A stretch of DNA of 64,000 bases. It comes from Marinoscillum sp. 108 (lineage in GTDB: Bacteria; Bacteroidota; Bacteroidia; Cytophagales; Cyclobacteriaceae). The position numbers and the translations under genes were made by a program. The DNA is taken from NCBI RefSeq assembly GCF_902506655.1, contig NZ_LR734815.1, positions 62,001 to 126,000 of the forward strand, read 5' to 3'. The notes below the pieces were generated by a model. That model was not told the origin of the DNA, did not search any database, and was given only the letters and a program-made list of their open reading frames with translations. How positions within the stretch are numbered: the first letter of the stretch is position 1; the number at the start of each line of letters is the position of its first letter. Positions 45,771 through 55,563 of the stretch are shown piece by piece.

Positions 45771-48700
45771 TTATCGGATGATAACTCTGGTGACAAAAGT
45801 TCCATTGGTTGTACTGACCTTCAATAGGTAAATTCCTTTAACAGAGCGACCAATACTCACTTCAACTTCATTTGGTAGTTCATGATAGGATGACCGTTGT
45901 ATTTGCTGACCACTCAGGTCAATCAATTCAATTTCTCTGATACCATCATCCTTGTATGTATGAACTATGAGTTGATCCCCAGCACTGATCGGATTTGGAT
46001 AAATCTGAACCTCTGCTGGCGACAATTTCTCAACGTGGACCTTTTGATCTTCAAGGCTTTCCCGACAACTTACACAACTCTCTTCAACTCCAAATAACTG
46101 CCATTCTGCGAGCTGGAGCAGTGAAGACCCATTATTGGCAGTAATATCCAAGCGATAACGCTTGTAGCTGTTGTCATTATCAATGTAGAAAAACCTTCTT
46201 TGATAGCGATCAGAAAAATCCTGATTTGTTTGCGTGTCCAGGTCTACCCAGCTCGTGCCATTGTGCCCTTGCAGTTTCCAGTCTTTGGGATCCCTATCTT
46301 CAGCATCGTTAGCGGATGTTATGGAATAGGTAGTCACCCGGTGACCTTCGGATGTTTGATACTCAATATACCCTTCGGCATGAGTTGTCAGGTATTTAGT
46401 TAGTGATGAATTATCAATGACTTTATCAATCTCTTCCCCACTAGGAGAGTCGTCATGCTCATCAGAAATGGTGCCACCCCCATCAGTGATATCATAGAGT
46501 AGTTCAAACCAATTCATATGAAACTCGCCCTCATTGCCTAGCAATTGAAGCACAGTATTACCTGCAGAAGGAAAATCAATCACTGCATCAAGATCGTGCC
46601 ATCCAGTATTACTGGAAATTGAAATGGAATCGTAAAGCGTAGAAGAATTGGCATCTTTTATCATCATTTCGGCATCATTGCTAATGTGACTATTTGACAC
46701 CCTGGCTTTAAATAGGTATTGCCCCGCGTTATCAATGTCAAGAAAATAATCCATGTGATCTCCGACACCTATATCATTACTCGTATACACTATTCCATTG
46801 TCGCTTCTCTGATCCACGAACACTCCCGCTTCGCTATTGGAGTTTTCAGCCTCAATCTTCACATAATCGCCAACCACAACAGCTTTATCGAAACGAATCC
46901 AATTCAAATTGAAAATTCCAGTTTGAGCATTAACCCTGAGAAGATGGGGCCCTTGAGAAAGGGATATTTGATCGTATAGGGTCACAAAATCACTCCAAGT
47001 GCCTGTGCCGTCAATAGTAAGTGTAACAAGTGTACTGCCATCTTCAACCAGTTGTAAAACGCCCTGGCCTGAAAGTGCATTGTCTCTGGAAACCCTGGCC
47101 GAGAACAAATAGGTGGCAGTGGTGGGTACATATACGTAATAATCCAGCCAACTGCCTGTCTGCATCGATAGCTGCCTGGTACCGAGGTTATCTTCTGATT
47201 CCTCACCATAGATCTCCGTTTGATAAGGACTGGAACCATTGAAAGTTGGGCAGCCTGTACCACTTTGTTCGCTATGCTCTGTATGGGCATTTTCTGCTTC
47301 AAGTCGAGCATCGGTGAGGCTGAAGGCTCTGAAAAATTTCAGCCAATTCAAATTGAATCCCCCTGTGCTGCTAGAAATTCTAATTGTATGACCTCCTTCA
47401 CTAATATTCAAGATGGTCGAAACCGATTCATAGAATTGCCAATTCCCGGTGTTCGGAACATCTATCGTTTCCACTGGCGTACCATCAACCTCGACTGTTA
47501 AAGACTTTCCGGACAACTCACTGGACACTCTCGCGACAAACATATAATCCGTTGTAGAATCGGCATAAACCAAGTATTCTGCCCATTCGTTTGCGTCAAT
47601 TCCAGCCAGGCTGAGTCCACTACCTATATCACAGTTCGTTTCTGTGCCTACACCAGCATGAGCGGATATGAAATCCTCTGCCTGAATTGTTCTGACAAAT
47701 TTGGGAATGAAGGTCAGTTCAAACCAGTTGATATTGAACCCGCCATCAACTGCATGAATTCTCAAAGTTTGAACCCCTGCGGTCAGTTGTACATAGGCGG
47801 TCTCCGTTTGAAAATTTTGCCATCCTCCAGTATTCGGAATATTCACTGTGGTCAGCACATCAGCTGACTTTTTCAATTGAAATGATCTCCCTGTATAAAT
47901 ACTAGCGATCCTCGCATCTAGCTTATACCACCCATCTGATTCAACGCTTAGCTCATAGTCCATCCATTCCCCAGCATCAATGCCGCCTACATTTTGCCCA
48001 CCACCTGTATCTGTTGTAGTTTCAGTAACTACTCCACTCATAGATTGGTAATCTTCCGCTTCAATTTGGCCGCTGACCACACTTTTTATACTATCCAGTT
48101 TGAACCAATTGATATTGGCGTTTCCATGTTTCGACTCCAACCTGAGTATTTGAGCTCCTGCGGTTAAAGTAGCTGTAGTACTTTGGGTGGCCCAGTTTTC
48201 CCAACCTCCTGTGGAGGGGATGGCAATTTCCTGTATCAGGGTAGCACCACTTTTCAATTGGAGCGTATCACTTCCTACTGGCTGACGTGATGCGCGAACC
48301 AAAAAATTGTATTGTCTTGATTTTTTCACATCCACGTAATATTCCATCCAATCACCTGATCCTACCGCATCAACCGTTTCCCCACCACCAAAGTCAGAGG
48401 TTCCTGATGTTCCCACTCCCGACATCTCCACAAAATTCTCAGCTTCTATCTTTTCTGAGGTTAACACCAATGGATTTTCAAAGCGAATCCAATTGAGATT
48501 GAAACTACCATTTGGTGCTGACAATGTTAAAAGCGTATCCACGCCTGCAGTTAGGTTGATCATGCCAGTCACCGTTGAATAGGTCTGAGCATCACCCGTA
48601 TTATCAATATCTATTGTTGCCAGAGCATTTCCATTTGATGAGATAGTGAGCTGACGTCCACTATTGACACTCGCCGCTCTCACCCGAACTAAATAGGTGT

Positions 48701-50018
48701 CGGTGGAGGTTACCCTAACTTTGTAGCTGATGTCATCTGGAGCATCAAAACTGGTAATATTCATACCACAATAAGGGTCTGCATCTCCATTTTCCTCAAC
48801 ACTAACTCCAGTTGCACTGGTATAATTTTCAGCATTAATTCCACCAGGGATCAAAAACCCATCATCATGTGAGATTAACCCAAGTTTCACGGCCATTTCT
48901 AAGAGTGTAATTCCCGCCAGCTGAGCGGAAAGCACCGCATCACAGGTAGATTCACCCCAATATGGCCCTGTATGATAGTTCACCGGATTTAACCCTCCAC
49001 TCACAAGAGCGCTGGCATTGTCAGCAACCATTGCCTTATAAGTATCTCTCTTGATAGACGAAACGGATGTTTCCATGGCAAGCTCAGTTAAATACCTTAT
49101 CAAAACTCCCTTAAACAAAGGAGCGTCTCCACTTGCTCCTTCGCTCTTATAAATCCCATCATTCAACAGATTATTTGATTCCCCTACGGCATAATCTGCG
49201 GTAAGAATAGCATCATCCAAATAATGAGTGCTGTCGGTAGCTCTGTACATTTCCAGTGCAGCACCTATAAATGTCCCATGCCCATAAGTGAACTCCCAGA
49301 GATCAATTTCACCGGGTGCGTTTTTGGGGTCTCTGTTCACTCCATCATATACGCGACCCGAACTTGCTACCAGATTACTTTTAACCCAACTATAGAGTCT
49401 TCGAGCCAACGCAATATCTTCAGCATCACCCAAATACTGATACCTTCGGGCTGCCACTATTACAGTGGGAGAATTGGCAGCATTGTTCTTGTAATCTCTT
49501 TGTGATTTGCGCCAGGCAATACCTCCTCCCATTATATCATTTTCCCCAGTCTTGATATCCTCCAATAATGTGGTGGAAACATCAAGAAATAAGGAAGAAT
49601 CTGACGGATGAGTACCTTTGATGGCTTCAAACGCCCTAAAACTGGAAATGGCTAACCATTCCATATCATCATAAAAATTATTGTAGTGCCCATAGTTGTT
49701 GTTGAAGGTTTCATTGGCAGTTTCCATACCATTCACCAAATCTTTCATGAGCTCTACAGCAGTGTCTCGTTGTGTCCCGGAAGTAGCTCTTTCATACCTA
49801 TCTACCAGGACTTCTAATGCATAACCATTCCACCAATAATGAAAATACGTATTGGACGGGCTCGTACTCTGATCAAAAAAGTAGCCCCCCGTAACAGTAT
49901 AAGAGTAATCGTCAACAAGAGCCTGCTGCGCCGAATCAGCCAACTGTTCATAGCTTTGGCTCCTTAAATTGAGCATGCTCAGCAAGCTTACTATTGTGAA
50001 AATTAGTTTGGTTTTCAT
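45771..50018 (-). CDS. Secreted GH76 alpha-1,6-mannanase with six CBM6-like modules, discoidin-like domain and T9SS tail
   Basis: 1415 residues. Signal peptide to about 20, then GH76 (about 22-385) with the paired catalytic aspartates Asp 117/Asp 118 in NNFYDDMEWLAI. Six tandem beta-sandwich modules of CBM6/CBM35 type follow (about 390-1175), each opening with an IEAEN or IQAED pattern and closing with NLNWIRF or INWFKL. Next are an F5/8 type C (discoidin)-like module (about 1190-1325, ending LLQLAEWQLFG) and a T9SS domain (VQIYPNPISAGDQLIVH onward). GH76 enzymes are endo-alpha-1,6-mannanases that cut the backbone of fungal mannan. The many binding modules suggest action on cell walls or large particles outside the cell. 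Confidence 0.92.
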   Translation of the reverse strand: MKTKLIFTIVSLLSMLNLRSQSYEQLADSAQQALVDDYSYTVTGGYFFDQSTSPSNTYFHYWWNGYALEVLVDRYERATSGTQRDTAVELMKDLVNGMETANETFNNNYGHYNNFYDDMEWLAISSFRAFEAIKGTHPSDSSLFLDVSTTLLEDIKTGENDIMGGGIAWRKSQRDYKNNAANSPTVIVAARRYQYLGDAEDIALARRLYSWVKSNLVASSGRVYDGVNRDPKNAPGEIDLWEFTYGHGTFIGAALEMYRATDSTHYLDDAILTADYAVGESNNLLNDGIYKSEGASGDAPLFKGVLIRYLTELAMETSVSSIKRDTYKAMVADNASALVSGGLNPVNYHTGPYWGESTCDAVLSAQLAGITLLEMAVKLGLISHDDGFLIPGGINAENYTSATGVSVEENGDADPYCGMNITSFDAPDDISYKVRVTSTDTYLVRVRAASVNSGRQLTISSNGNALATIDIDNTGDAQTYSTVTGMINLTAGVDTLLTLSAPNGSFNLNWIRFENPLVLTSEKIEAENFVEMSGVGTSGTSDFGGGETVDAVGSGDWMEYYVDVKKSRQYNFLVRASRQPVGSDTLQLKSGATLIQEIAIPSTGGWENWATQSTTATLTAGAQILRLESKHGNANINWFKLDSIKSVVSGQIEAEDYQSMSGVVTETTTDTGGGQNVGGIDAGEWMDYELSVESDGWYKLDARIASIYTGRSFQLKKSADVLTTVNIPNTGGWQNFQTETAYVQLTAGVQTLRIHAVDGGFNINWFELTFIPKFVRTIQAEDFISAHAGVGTETNCDIGSGLSLAGIDANEWAEYLVYADSTTDYMFVARVSSELSGKSLTVEVDGTPVETIDVPNTGNWQFYESVSTILNISEGGHTIRISSSTGGFNLNWLKFFRAFSLTDARLEAENAHTEHSEQSGTGCPTFNGSSPYQTEIYGEESEDNLGTRQLSMQTGSWLDYYVYVPTTATYLFSARVSRDNALSGQGVLQLVEDGSTLVTLTIDGTGTWSDFVTLYDQISLSQGPHLLRVNAQTGIFNLNWIRFDKAVVVGDYVKIEAENSNSEAGVFVDQRSDNGIVYTSNDIGVGDHMDYFLDIDNAGQYLFKARVSNSHISNDAEMMIKDANSSTLYDSISISSNTGWHDLDAVIDFPSAGNTVLQLLGNEGEFHMNWFELLYDITDGGGTISDEHDDSPSGEEIDKVIDNSSLTKYLTTHAEGYIEYQTSEGHRVTTYSITSANDAEDRDPKDWKLQGHNGTSWVDLDTQTNQDFSDRYQRRFFYIDNDNSYKRYRLDITANNGSSLLQLAEWQLFGVEESCVSCRESLEDQKVHVEKLSPAEVQIYPNPISAGDQLIVHTYKDDGIREIELIDLSGQQIQRSSYHELPNEVEVSIGRSVKGIYLLKVSTTNGTFVTRVIIR

Positions 50019-50044
50019 GGATTAGGGGTTTGGTTTTAAAAAAA

Positions 50045-51478
50045 TTAAATGCTCTTTAGCACTTCAGGCCTTTCATTGAATGTTTTGAGAATTAATTCAC
50101 CAAACAGGGTATTTGCCCAGGCAAACCATTCTCTCGAAAACTTCTTTGGATCATCTTTATGGAAGGATTCATGCATAAACCCGGTCTCTGCATCTGTATC
50201 CATCAGGGTTTTGATACAAGCCGCTATTTCCGCATCGTTTTCGCTAGTCAGGGCTTTCATAATAATGGACATAGGCCAAACCATATCCATACCCACATGG
50301 GGACCTCCAATACCTGATGCAGCCTTTCCCTCGAAGAAGAATGGATTGTCCTTGCTCCAGACAAAATCTCTGGTGTTCTGATAGATGGGATCGTTCTCAG
50401 ATACACACCCTAAATATGGAAGTGCTAAAAGGCTGGGCACATTGGCATCATCCATAAATAGCTTGTTTCCAAATCCATCTACCTCGAAAGGATAAATATT
50501 TCCATAACCCAAATGTTCTACAATAGCATATTCCTTGAGTGCCGCCTCTACCTCATCGGCTAAGGCTATACACTCCCTGGCAAGTGATCCATCACCTAAT
50601 ACTTCGGTAGCGATCTCAGCCACCTGTCGCAAACTTACCACGGCAAAGAAATTGGATGGTACCAGAAAAAGATATGTAGTAGCATCATCAGACGGTCTGA
50701 AAGCCGATGCAATCAAGCCAACGGGGACTACCGGGTTTCCAAAACCTCTACCTGGCATGGTGTCGGTTTGTATGGGCGTTTCGCGCATGAATTTGTAAGG
50801 ACCATCCCCTCCTTTTCGTTGTTGCTCCTTAAATGTTTTAAGTACCAGTTTCATGGCCTCTTGCCACTCTGAAGTAAAGACAGAGGTATCTCCTGAGGTC
50901 TTCCAATAATGGTAGGCCAGTCTAATGGTGTAACACAAAGAATCCACCTCCCACTTTCGCTCATGCAGCTCCAGCTTCATTTCTGTATCATCACTCTGCC
51001 AATGCCCTCCGGTAGCTTCCTTGTTGAATGCGTTGGCATACGGATCTATCAGTACACATTTGGTTTGCCGCCGTACAACACCCGCAATTAGCTTCCGAAG
51101 CTTGTCGTCTTTGTTTATCAAAGGTAAGTACGGCCATACCTGGGCCGTACTATCCCTTAACCACATAGCTGGTATATCTCCTGTAATAACAAATGTATCT
51201 GGCAACCCACCTTGCTCTTCGTACTGAACGGTGGTATCCAGTGTATTGGGAAAACAGTTTTCAAACATCCAAGCCAGTTTTGGGTTGTCAATACCCTTTT
51301 TCACTGCGCCTATAGTTTCTTCAACAGCTTTGCTGACAAAGTTTCGTTTTGACTTTGGAGGGCGGTTAGAGGTGTAACTCTTATCCCCTAAAGGCACTGG
51401 GAAACTCATTCCAGACAATAACGTGCCTACCCCAATCAGAGAAAGGGTATTGGTTTGAATAAACTTTCTTCTATTCAT
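50045..51478 (-). CDS. GH125 exo-alpha-1,6-mannosidase with Tat-like signal
   Basis: 477 residues from MNRRKFIQTNTLSLIG (51478). This start gives a twin-arginine-like export signal; the longer frame to 51541 would overlap the upstream gene and hide the signal. The body matches GH125 (formerly DUF1237): GDIPAMWLRDSTAQVWPYL, ANAFNKEATGGHWQ, and MHESFHKDDPKKFSREWFAWANTLFGE near the C terminus, which holds family active-site residues. GH125 removes terminal alpha-1,6-linked mannose. It sits between two GH76 genes, so it would trim the manno-oligosaccharides they produce, in the periplasm. Confidence 0.92.
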   Translation of the reverse strand: MNRRKFIQTNTLSLIGVGTLLSGMSFPVPLGDKSYTSNRPPKSKRNFVSKAVEETIGAVKKGIDNPKLAWMFENCFPNTLDTTVQYEEQGGLPDTFVITGDIPAMWLRDSTAQVWPYLPLINKDDKLRKLIAGVVRRQTKCVLIDPYANAFNKEATGGHWQSDDTEMKLELHERKWEVDSLCYTIRLAYHYWKTSGDTSVFTSEWQEAMKLVLKTFKEQQRKGGDGPYKFMRETPIQTDTMPGRGFGNPVVPVGLIASAFRPSDDATTYLFLVPSNFFAVVSLRQVAEIATEVLGDGSLARECIALADEVEAALKEYAIVEHLGYGNIYPFEVDGFGNKLFMDDANVPSLLALPYLGCVSENDPIYQNTRDFVWSKDNPFFFEGKAASGIGGPHVGMDMVWPMSIIMKALTSENDAEIAACIKTLMDTDAETGFMHESFHKDDPKKFSREWFAWANTLFGELILKTFNERPEVLKSI

Positions 51479-51500
51479 TTTATCAAATGTTATTGTTGAG

Positions 51501-52706
51501 TTATAAAGTTTTGAGAAGTCCTTTGTTTTCAAGAACTGCAAGTGTCTCCATTAAGAACACACCGCTCAGAGCCACTGTGAGGTCCACAGAAGATGAAACT
51601 TGCCCCTGACCATTTATAGGTGGGCTGACCCTCCAATCATGATTGAACAAAAACGGATAAGCAGGGTTTTTTGCCTTATCCCAGGCACTTTCCCCATTAT
51701 CAACCAAGTAATCAATTACATTCCTTCGCTCTCCATCACTTAACCCTTCAGAAAGAGCCAGCACACCAAAATAGCGCATCATAATCCCTTTGAACAACCC
51801 CCCATCTCCATCGCCCTCCGGGCGGATGATGCCTGCAGAGCTTGATAAAAGTGATTCTGTAGCGGAGAACGTCTTTAATGCTTTAACCAACAATTGGCGA
51901 TCCTTTGTGATGGTATAGAGCTCAGCAAGAGCGCCGGCATATGTTCCTTGGTTATAGGTGAAACGCCAAAAATCTTCAGTACTGTTGTCTCCGTCTATCT
52001 CAGTTCCTCCCTGACGACCAATGCCATCCCATACAATTCCGGTAACAGGATCAACGAGCTTTGATTCTTGCCAAGCCAGAATTTGTTTTCCGAAATCAAG
52101 GTCAGCTACTGATCCGGTAATTTTATGAAGCCTAAAGGCCAAAATTGCTGCTGGACCATTCGAAGGGGCATTTTTATAATCCAGTTGGTTTTCATTCCAT
52201 GCGATTCCTCCACCGTGATTATCATTCCATCCAAGTTTGATGTCTTCCCAAAGTCCCTTAACATCGTTGAGGTATTCTTCATTTTCTGTAAGCTCATAAG
52301 CTCTTAAAATGGACAGAGCCATCCATTCGCGATCGTCAAAAAAATCATTGTTTCGAAGTGAACTGATATTGTTTTTTATACCAGAAATCATTTCGTTCAT
52401 CTGATTAATTGTTGATGGGCTCTTGGCCCTGACGGCAGCATCCACCACGGCGTCCAGCGCATTGGCCTGCCACCAGTAGTGCTGAGTATTCAGGTTCTTT
52501 TTATTATCCGTATTATAAACACCTTTTTCCGCGTTCCAATAAATTAGGTTCAGAGAATTGAATGAGGAATCAGCCCGAGATATCCAGGAAGGAGGCACCG
52601 GTTGTTTAGGTTCGTTTTCATCAGGATCCAGGTTAGATTCTTCTTTGCAACCCATAAGGGGAAGCAGTATTAAAATAAATTTTAAGAGTATCATCCTATT
52701 TTTCAT
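51501..52706 (-). CDS. GH76 alpha-1,6-mannanase lipoprotein
   Basis: 401 residues from MKNRMILLKF (52706), chosen for its clean lipoprotein signal LLPLMGC (Cys 20) followed by Lys-Glu-Glu, an acidic run typical of surface-exposed lipoproteins in Bacteroidota. The GH76 domain covers the rest with catalytic pair Asp 124/Asp 125 in NNDFFDDREWMAL and HYWWQANALDAVVDA before it. It is a second endo-alpha-1,6-mannanase beside the large secreted one at 45771-50018, without binding modules. It probably works at the cell surface, handing products to SusCD. The gene is 22 bp from GH125. Confidence 0.92.
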   Translation of the reverse strand: MKNRMILLKFILILLPLMGCKEESNLDPDENEPKQPVPPSWISRADSSFNSLNLIYWNAEKGVYNTDNKKNLNTQHYWWQANALDAVVDAAVRAKSPSTINQMNEMISGIKNNISSLRNNDFFDDREWMALSILRAYELTENEEYLNDVKGLWEDIKLGWNDNHGGGIAWNENQLDYKNAPSNGPAAILAFRLHKITGSVADLDFGKQILAWQESKLVDPVTGIVWDGIGRQGGTEIDGDNSTEDFWRFTYNQGTYAGALAELYTITKDRQLLVKALKTFSATESLLSSSAGIIRPEGDGDGGLFKGIMMRYFGVLALSEGLSDGERRNVIDYLVDNGESAWDKAKNPAYPFLFNHDWRVSPPINGQGQVSSSVDLTVALSGVFLMETLAVLENKGLLKTL

Positions 52707-52799
52707 TAGTAGATTTTCAAATGGTTCTTGAAGAATTTTTCTGCACATTTCCGCGCAGGTCTGAACCAGTCTTTAAAAATTTGGGCAATAGTGTACAAG

Positions 52800-52819
52800 G
52801 CCGCACAATGATGTGCGGC
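52800..52819 (-). repeat. Hairpin between LamG lipoprotein and GH76 genes
   Basis: GCCGCACA and TGTGCGGC, perfect 8-bp arms around ATGA, with no T tract. Inter-cistronic stem, possibly an RNA stability or processing element. Similar in sequence to 36744-36762. Confidence 0.6.
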
Positions 52820-52856
52820 GTTATACATGTATGAAGAAATGTGAAGTTTTATTAAA

Positions 52857-53921
52857 CTATCGAGTGCTTACGATAGCTCCATCTACTAAGGACAAATTGT
52901 TCTCCCCTTCCGTATCTGAAGCCCAGTCGGTGATCAAATCAGTTGTAGCAGGCTTGGCAAAAGGCCAGTAGCCAATCAGGCCAGTTTCATCCCCGTCGAT
53001 AATAAAATCCATGTCTTCTTTGATTTCGGCTGCAGACCTTGCCACTCCCCAATAGCGCACATCAAACATTTTACCGACCAACCTTCTCTCAGGTTGTTTA
53101 AAACCCGCACTATTACCCAATGTAAGAGGCTGAGCTCCTTCTTGAGCAGCTACTTCACCCATTCTGTCTCTATCAGATGCATCTAGTGACCCTATTTCAT
53201 TCCCATTGATGTAAGATTTCATAGTCGTACCATCAAAGGTGCATGCTATATGAACCCACTCATTTCTAGGAACAATAGCCCCGGGAACAGCCGTAACATC
53301 CGGTTGAAGTCTACTCTCTCCATCTGCATCCCCAATTGCAAAGTCAAGCGCGTCTCCATCTCCAACTCTTACATTCCACCCCCAAACACCGTCAGCATAA
53401 AACTCGGTAGAAGCCATTTGCCCAAAGAATCCCGGCTTATCCGTGTAGTAGACCCAGGTTTCGAATGTGAATTCGCCTCTATTGAAAATACTCGCGGAAT
53501 TGCTACTTTGCTCCACGGCAATAGCATTTTCGGAACCATTGGCCGAAAACTGCAATGCTGCATCTTCAATCTCTCGAGCTGCAAATGCAAATCTGGCATC
53601 TTCGAGTGAGGTCAACGCGGCATCTATTTCTTCCTGAGTTGCAGCCTCGTTGTTGCTCACGGTTTGAGCGTCTGCCAAGGCCGTTTCCAGTGGTTCCTTA
53701 GAATTCTTATAGTACTCTCCAACACCGTTCCCCTCAACGGATGAAGAAAGCAAAGTCTCTACGGTTGATATTTCTGCTGTTAATGCTGTTAAATCAGTAT
53801 TCGGACCTTTGTCCTCCCCGTCATCTCCGCATGAATTCAGGGTAAAAATCACAAGTACACCTAGGGACAGCACCAGGGCCCTAATCCCGTAAATTTTGGT
53901 TTTGTTGTTAAAATCAATCAT
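52857..53921 (-). CDS. LamG-domain surface lipoprotein (probable mannan-binding SGBP)
   Basis: 354 residues. A membrane-like segment ends in a lipobox (TLNSCGDDGEDKG) with the acidic stretch seen in exported surface lipoproteins. A helical FIVAR-like segment follows (about 45-115, LETALADAQTVSNNEAATQEEIDAAL), then a LamG/concanavalin-like jellyroll (about 120-354) with FTFETWVYYTDK, EWVHIACTFDGTTMKSYINGNEIG and the closing GLIGYWPFA. It follows susD in the mannan locus, the usual place of a surface glycan-binding protein. No catalytic motif was recognised. Binding of alpha-mannan is inferred only from position. Confidence 0.82.
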   Translation of the reverse strand: MIDFNNKTKIYGIRALVLSLGVLVIFTLNSCGDDGEDKGPNTDLTALTAEISTVETLLSSSVEGNGVGEYYKNSKEPLETALADAQTVSNNEAATQEEIDAALTSLEDARFAFAAREIEDAALQFSANGSENAIAVEQSSNSASIFNRGEFTFETWVYYTDKPGFFGQMASTEFYADGVWGWNVRVGDGDALDFAIGDADGESRLQPDVTAVPGAIVPRNEWVHIACTFDGTTMKSYINGNEIGSLDASDRDRMGEVAAQEGAQPLTLGNSAGFKQPERRLVGKMFDVRYWGVARSAAEIKEDMDFIIDGDETGLIGYWPFAKPATTDLITDWASDTEGENNLSLVDGAIVSTR

Positions 53922-53982
53922 TGTAGTTCAAGTTTAGATTTAATTAATATTCAATAAATATGCTTTTCGTTTGGTCATCTGG

Positions 53983-55563
53983 TTAATCCGGGTATCCTGG
54001 ATTCTGATCCAGGTTTGGGTTTACGTTTCTACTGGACTGCGGAATAGGAAATAAGGTTCTGAATCCGTCACTCACCTCCTTATCCCACCAATTTCCAGTA
54101 TACTTTTTGTATCTGATCATGTCCGTACGGCGTAAGCCCTCATAGGCCATTTCTCGTCCTTTTTCATCATACAATTCATCTAATGTTAGGTTTTGATAAG
54201 TTGGAACATTTGCTCTGTTTCGTATTACATTGATTGCATCAAGCACATCTTGAGGAACGATACCCCCATTCCTGAGAGAGGCTTCGGCTATATTGAAATA
54301 TATCTCCGCTAACCTGAAAAGCACTATATCATTGGAGAACCCTACCGCACCATATTCTACCTGATACTTAATGTTTCTGGCACCTGAAGCTTCATTGCCA
54401 TCTTCCATGTTTGGTACATCCAACTCAAAAACCAAGTGCTGTCCATTCTTGTCATTAGTTCCCAGAATAGGATTACCATCTCTTCCGTACTGTGGCCCCC
54501 ACATAAACTGGCCTCTCAGCAAAGTCGGATCATTCTCGTTTCCGGGAATAAAAACTCTGGAGTCAAAAAAGCATCTGGCATCATTTAGGGTGTCATAAGT
54601 TTCTATAAACTCACGGACGCTGACCATACCGTTGTACCCACCATTTCCCTGATATCCAAACTGTGGTTCTCGCTGCTGCCAGTGGGTAGTGAATTGAAAC
54701 ATTTGCTGTAAATCATTTCCAAAAAGCTCATCGGCTGGAATAGCAAAAACATTTTCGTCGGAGGCATAATTATCGGTTTTGAAAGGAGCATCCCACTGTG
54801 CCTCCAGCGAGAACGAAGATCCCAATACCAAGCGACTAACTTCTATACAATCAGTCCATCTGGCCTCACCTGTATACACTTCAGCGTTCAGATATAGCCT
54901 TGATAGAAGACCATTGGCAGCTTCTTGAGTAAATCGTCCGTACCATCCTATATCACCTTTCTTAGGAAGGTTGGTCCTGATGTCCAGGATTTCTTCTTCG
55001 ATAAAATTGAATACTTCTACCCTTGTATTGTTGGACGGGCTAAATTGGTTAATCGCGGTTACTAGCGGAACATTGCCAAACAGGTCGAGCAAATAATAGT
55101 AATATAGGGCTCTAAGTCCTCGTAGTTCAGCTTGATATTGTAGTTTGTCCGTAGAGTTAACCGCATCAATATCCTTAAAGTCAAAAAGCAGATTATTGCA
55201 TAAAGCTATTCCTTTATACATGTCGTTCCAGGAAATAGCGAAAGAACCATCCTCCACAGTCCACTCATGGCGATGCAATCGAATCCAGTTTCCGTTATCA
55301 AAGCCATCTCTACCCTTGGTAGGCCAGGCAGCCTCATCCGTTGACAATTCTTGTAAGAGAAATACCCCGCATCCATTGGTGGAAAAATTGAGGAAGACTT
55401 GTCTTAGATGAGCATATGGCCTCATCACTGCCGACACCACTTCTTCTTCATTCTGATAGAAATTACTCGCTGTAACTTCACTATAAACTTCTTCATCCAA
55501 GTCTACACAACTGGATAGACTAATCCCTAGCAAAAATATTTTCAGTAAATTTTTCATGATCAA
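53983..55563 (-). CDS. SusD/RagB-family lipoprotein of the mannan locus
   Basis: 526 residues. The start is MIMKNLLKIFLLGISLSSC with lipobox LSSC (Cys 19) followed by VDLDEEVY, as usual in SusD proteins. Typical segments: AELRGLRALYYYYLLDLFGNVPLV, AEIYFNIAEASLRNGG, AINVIRNRANVP, and the C-terminal KGREMAYEGLRRTDMIRYKKY with LFPIPQSSRNVNPNLDQNPGY. It pairs with the SusC encoded directly upstream, whose stop it overlaps by four bases (ATGA). It should bind manno-oligosaccharides at the cell surface. Confidence 0.95.
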   Translation of the reverse strand: MIMKNLLKIFLLGISLSSCVDLDEEVYSEVTASNFYQNEEEVVSAVMRPYAHLRQVFLNFSTNGCGVFLLQELSTDEAAWPTKGRDGFDNGNWIRLHRHEWTVEDGSFAISWNDMYKGIALCNNLLFDFKDIDAVNSTDKLQYQAELRGLRALYYYYLLDLFGNVPLVTAINQFSPSNNTRVEVFNFIEEEILDIRTNLPKKGDIGWYGRFTQEAANGLLSRLYLNAEVYTGEARWTDCIEVSRLVLGSSFSLEAQWDAPFKTDNYASDENVFAIPADELFGNDLQQMFQFTTHWQQREPQFGYQGNGGYNGMVSVREFIETYDTLNDARCFFDSRVFIPGNENDPTLLRGQFMWGPQYGRDGNPILGTNDKNGQHLVFELDVPNMEDGNEASGARNIKYQVEYGAVGFSNDIVLFRLAEIYFNIAEASLRNGGIVPQDVLDAINVIRNRANVPTYQNLTLDELYDEKGREMAYEGLRRTDMIRYKKYTGNWWDKEVSDGFRTLFPIPQSSRNVNPNLDQNPGYPD

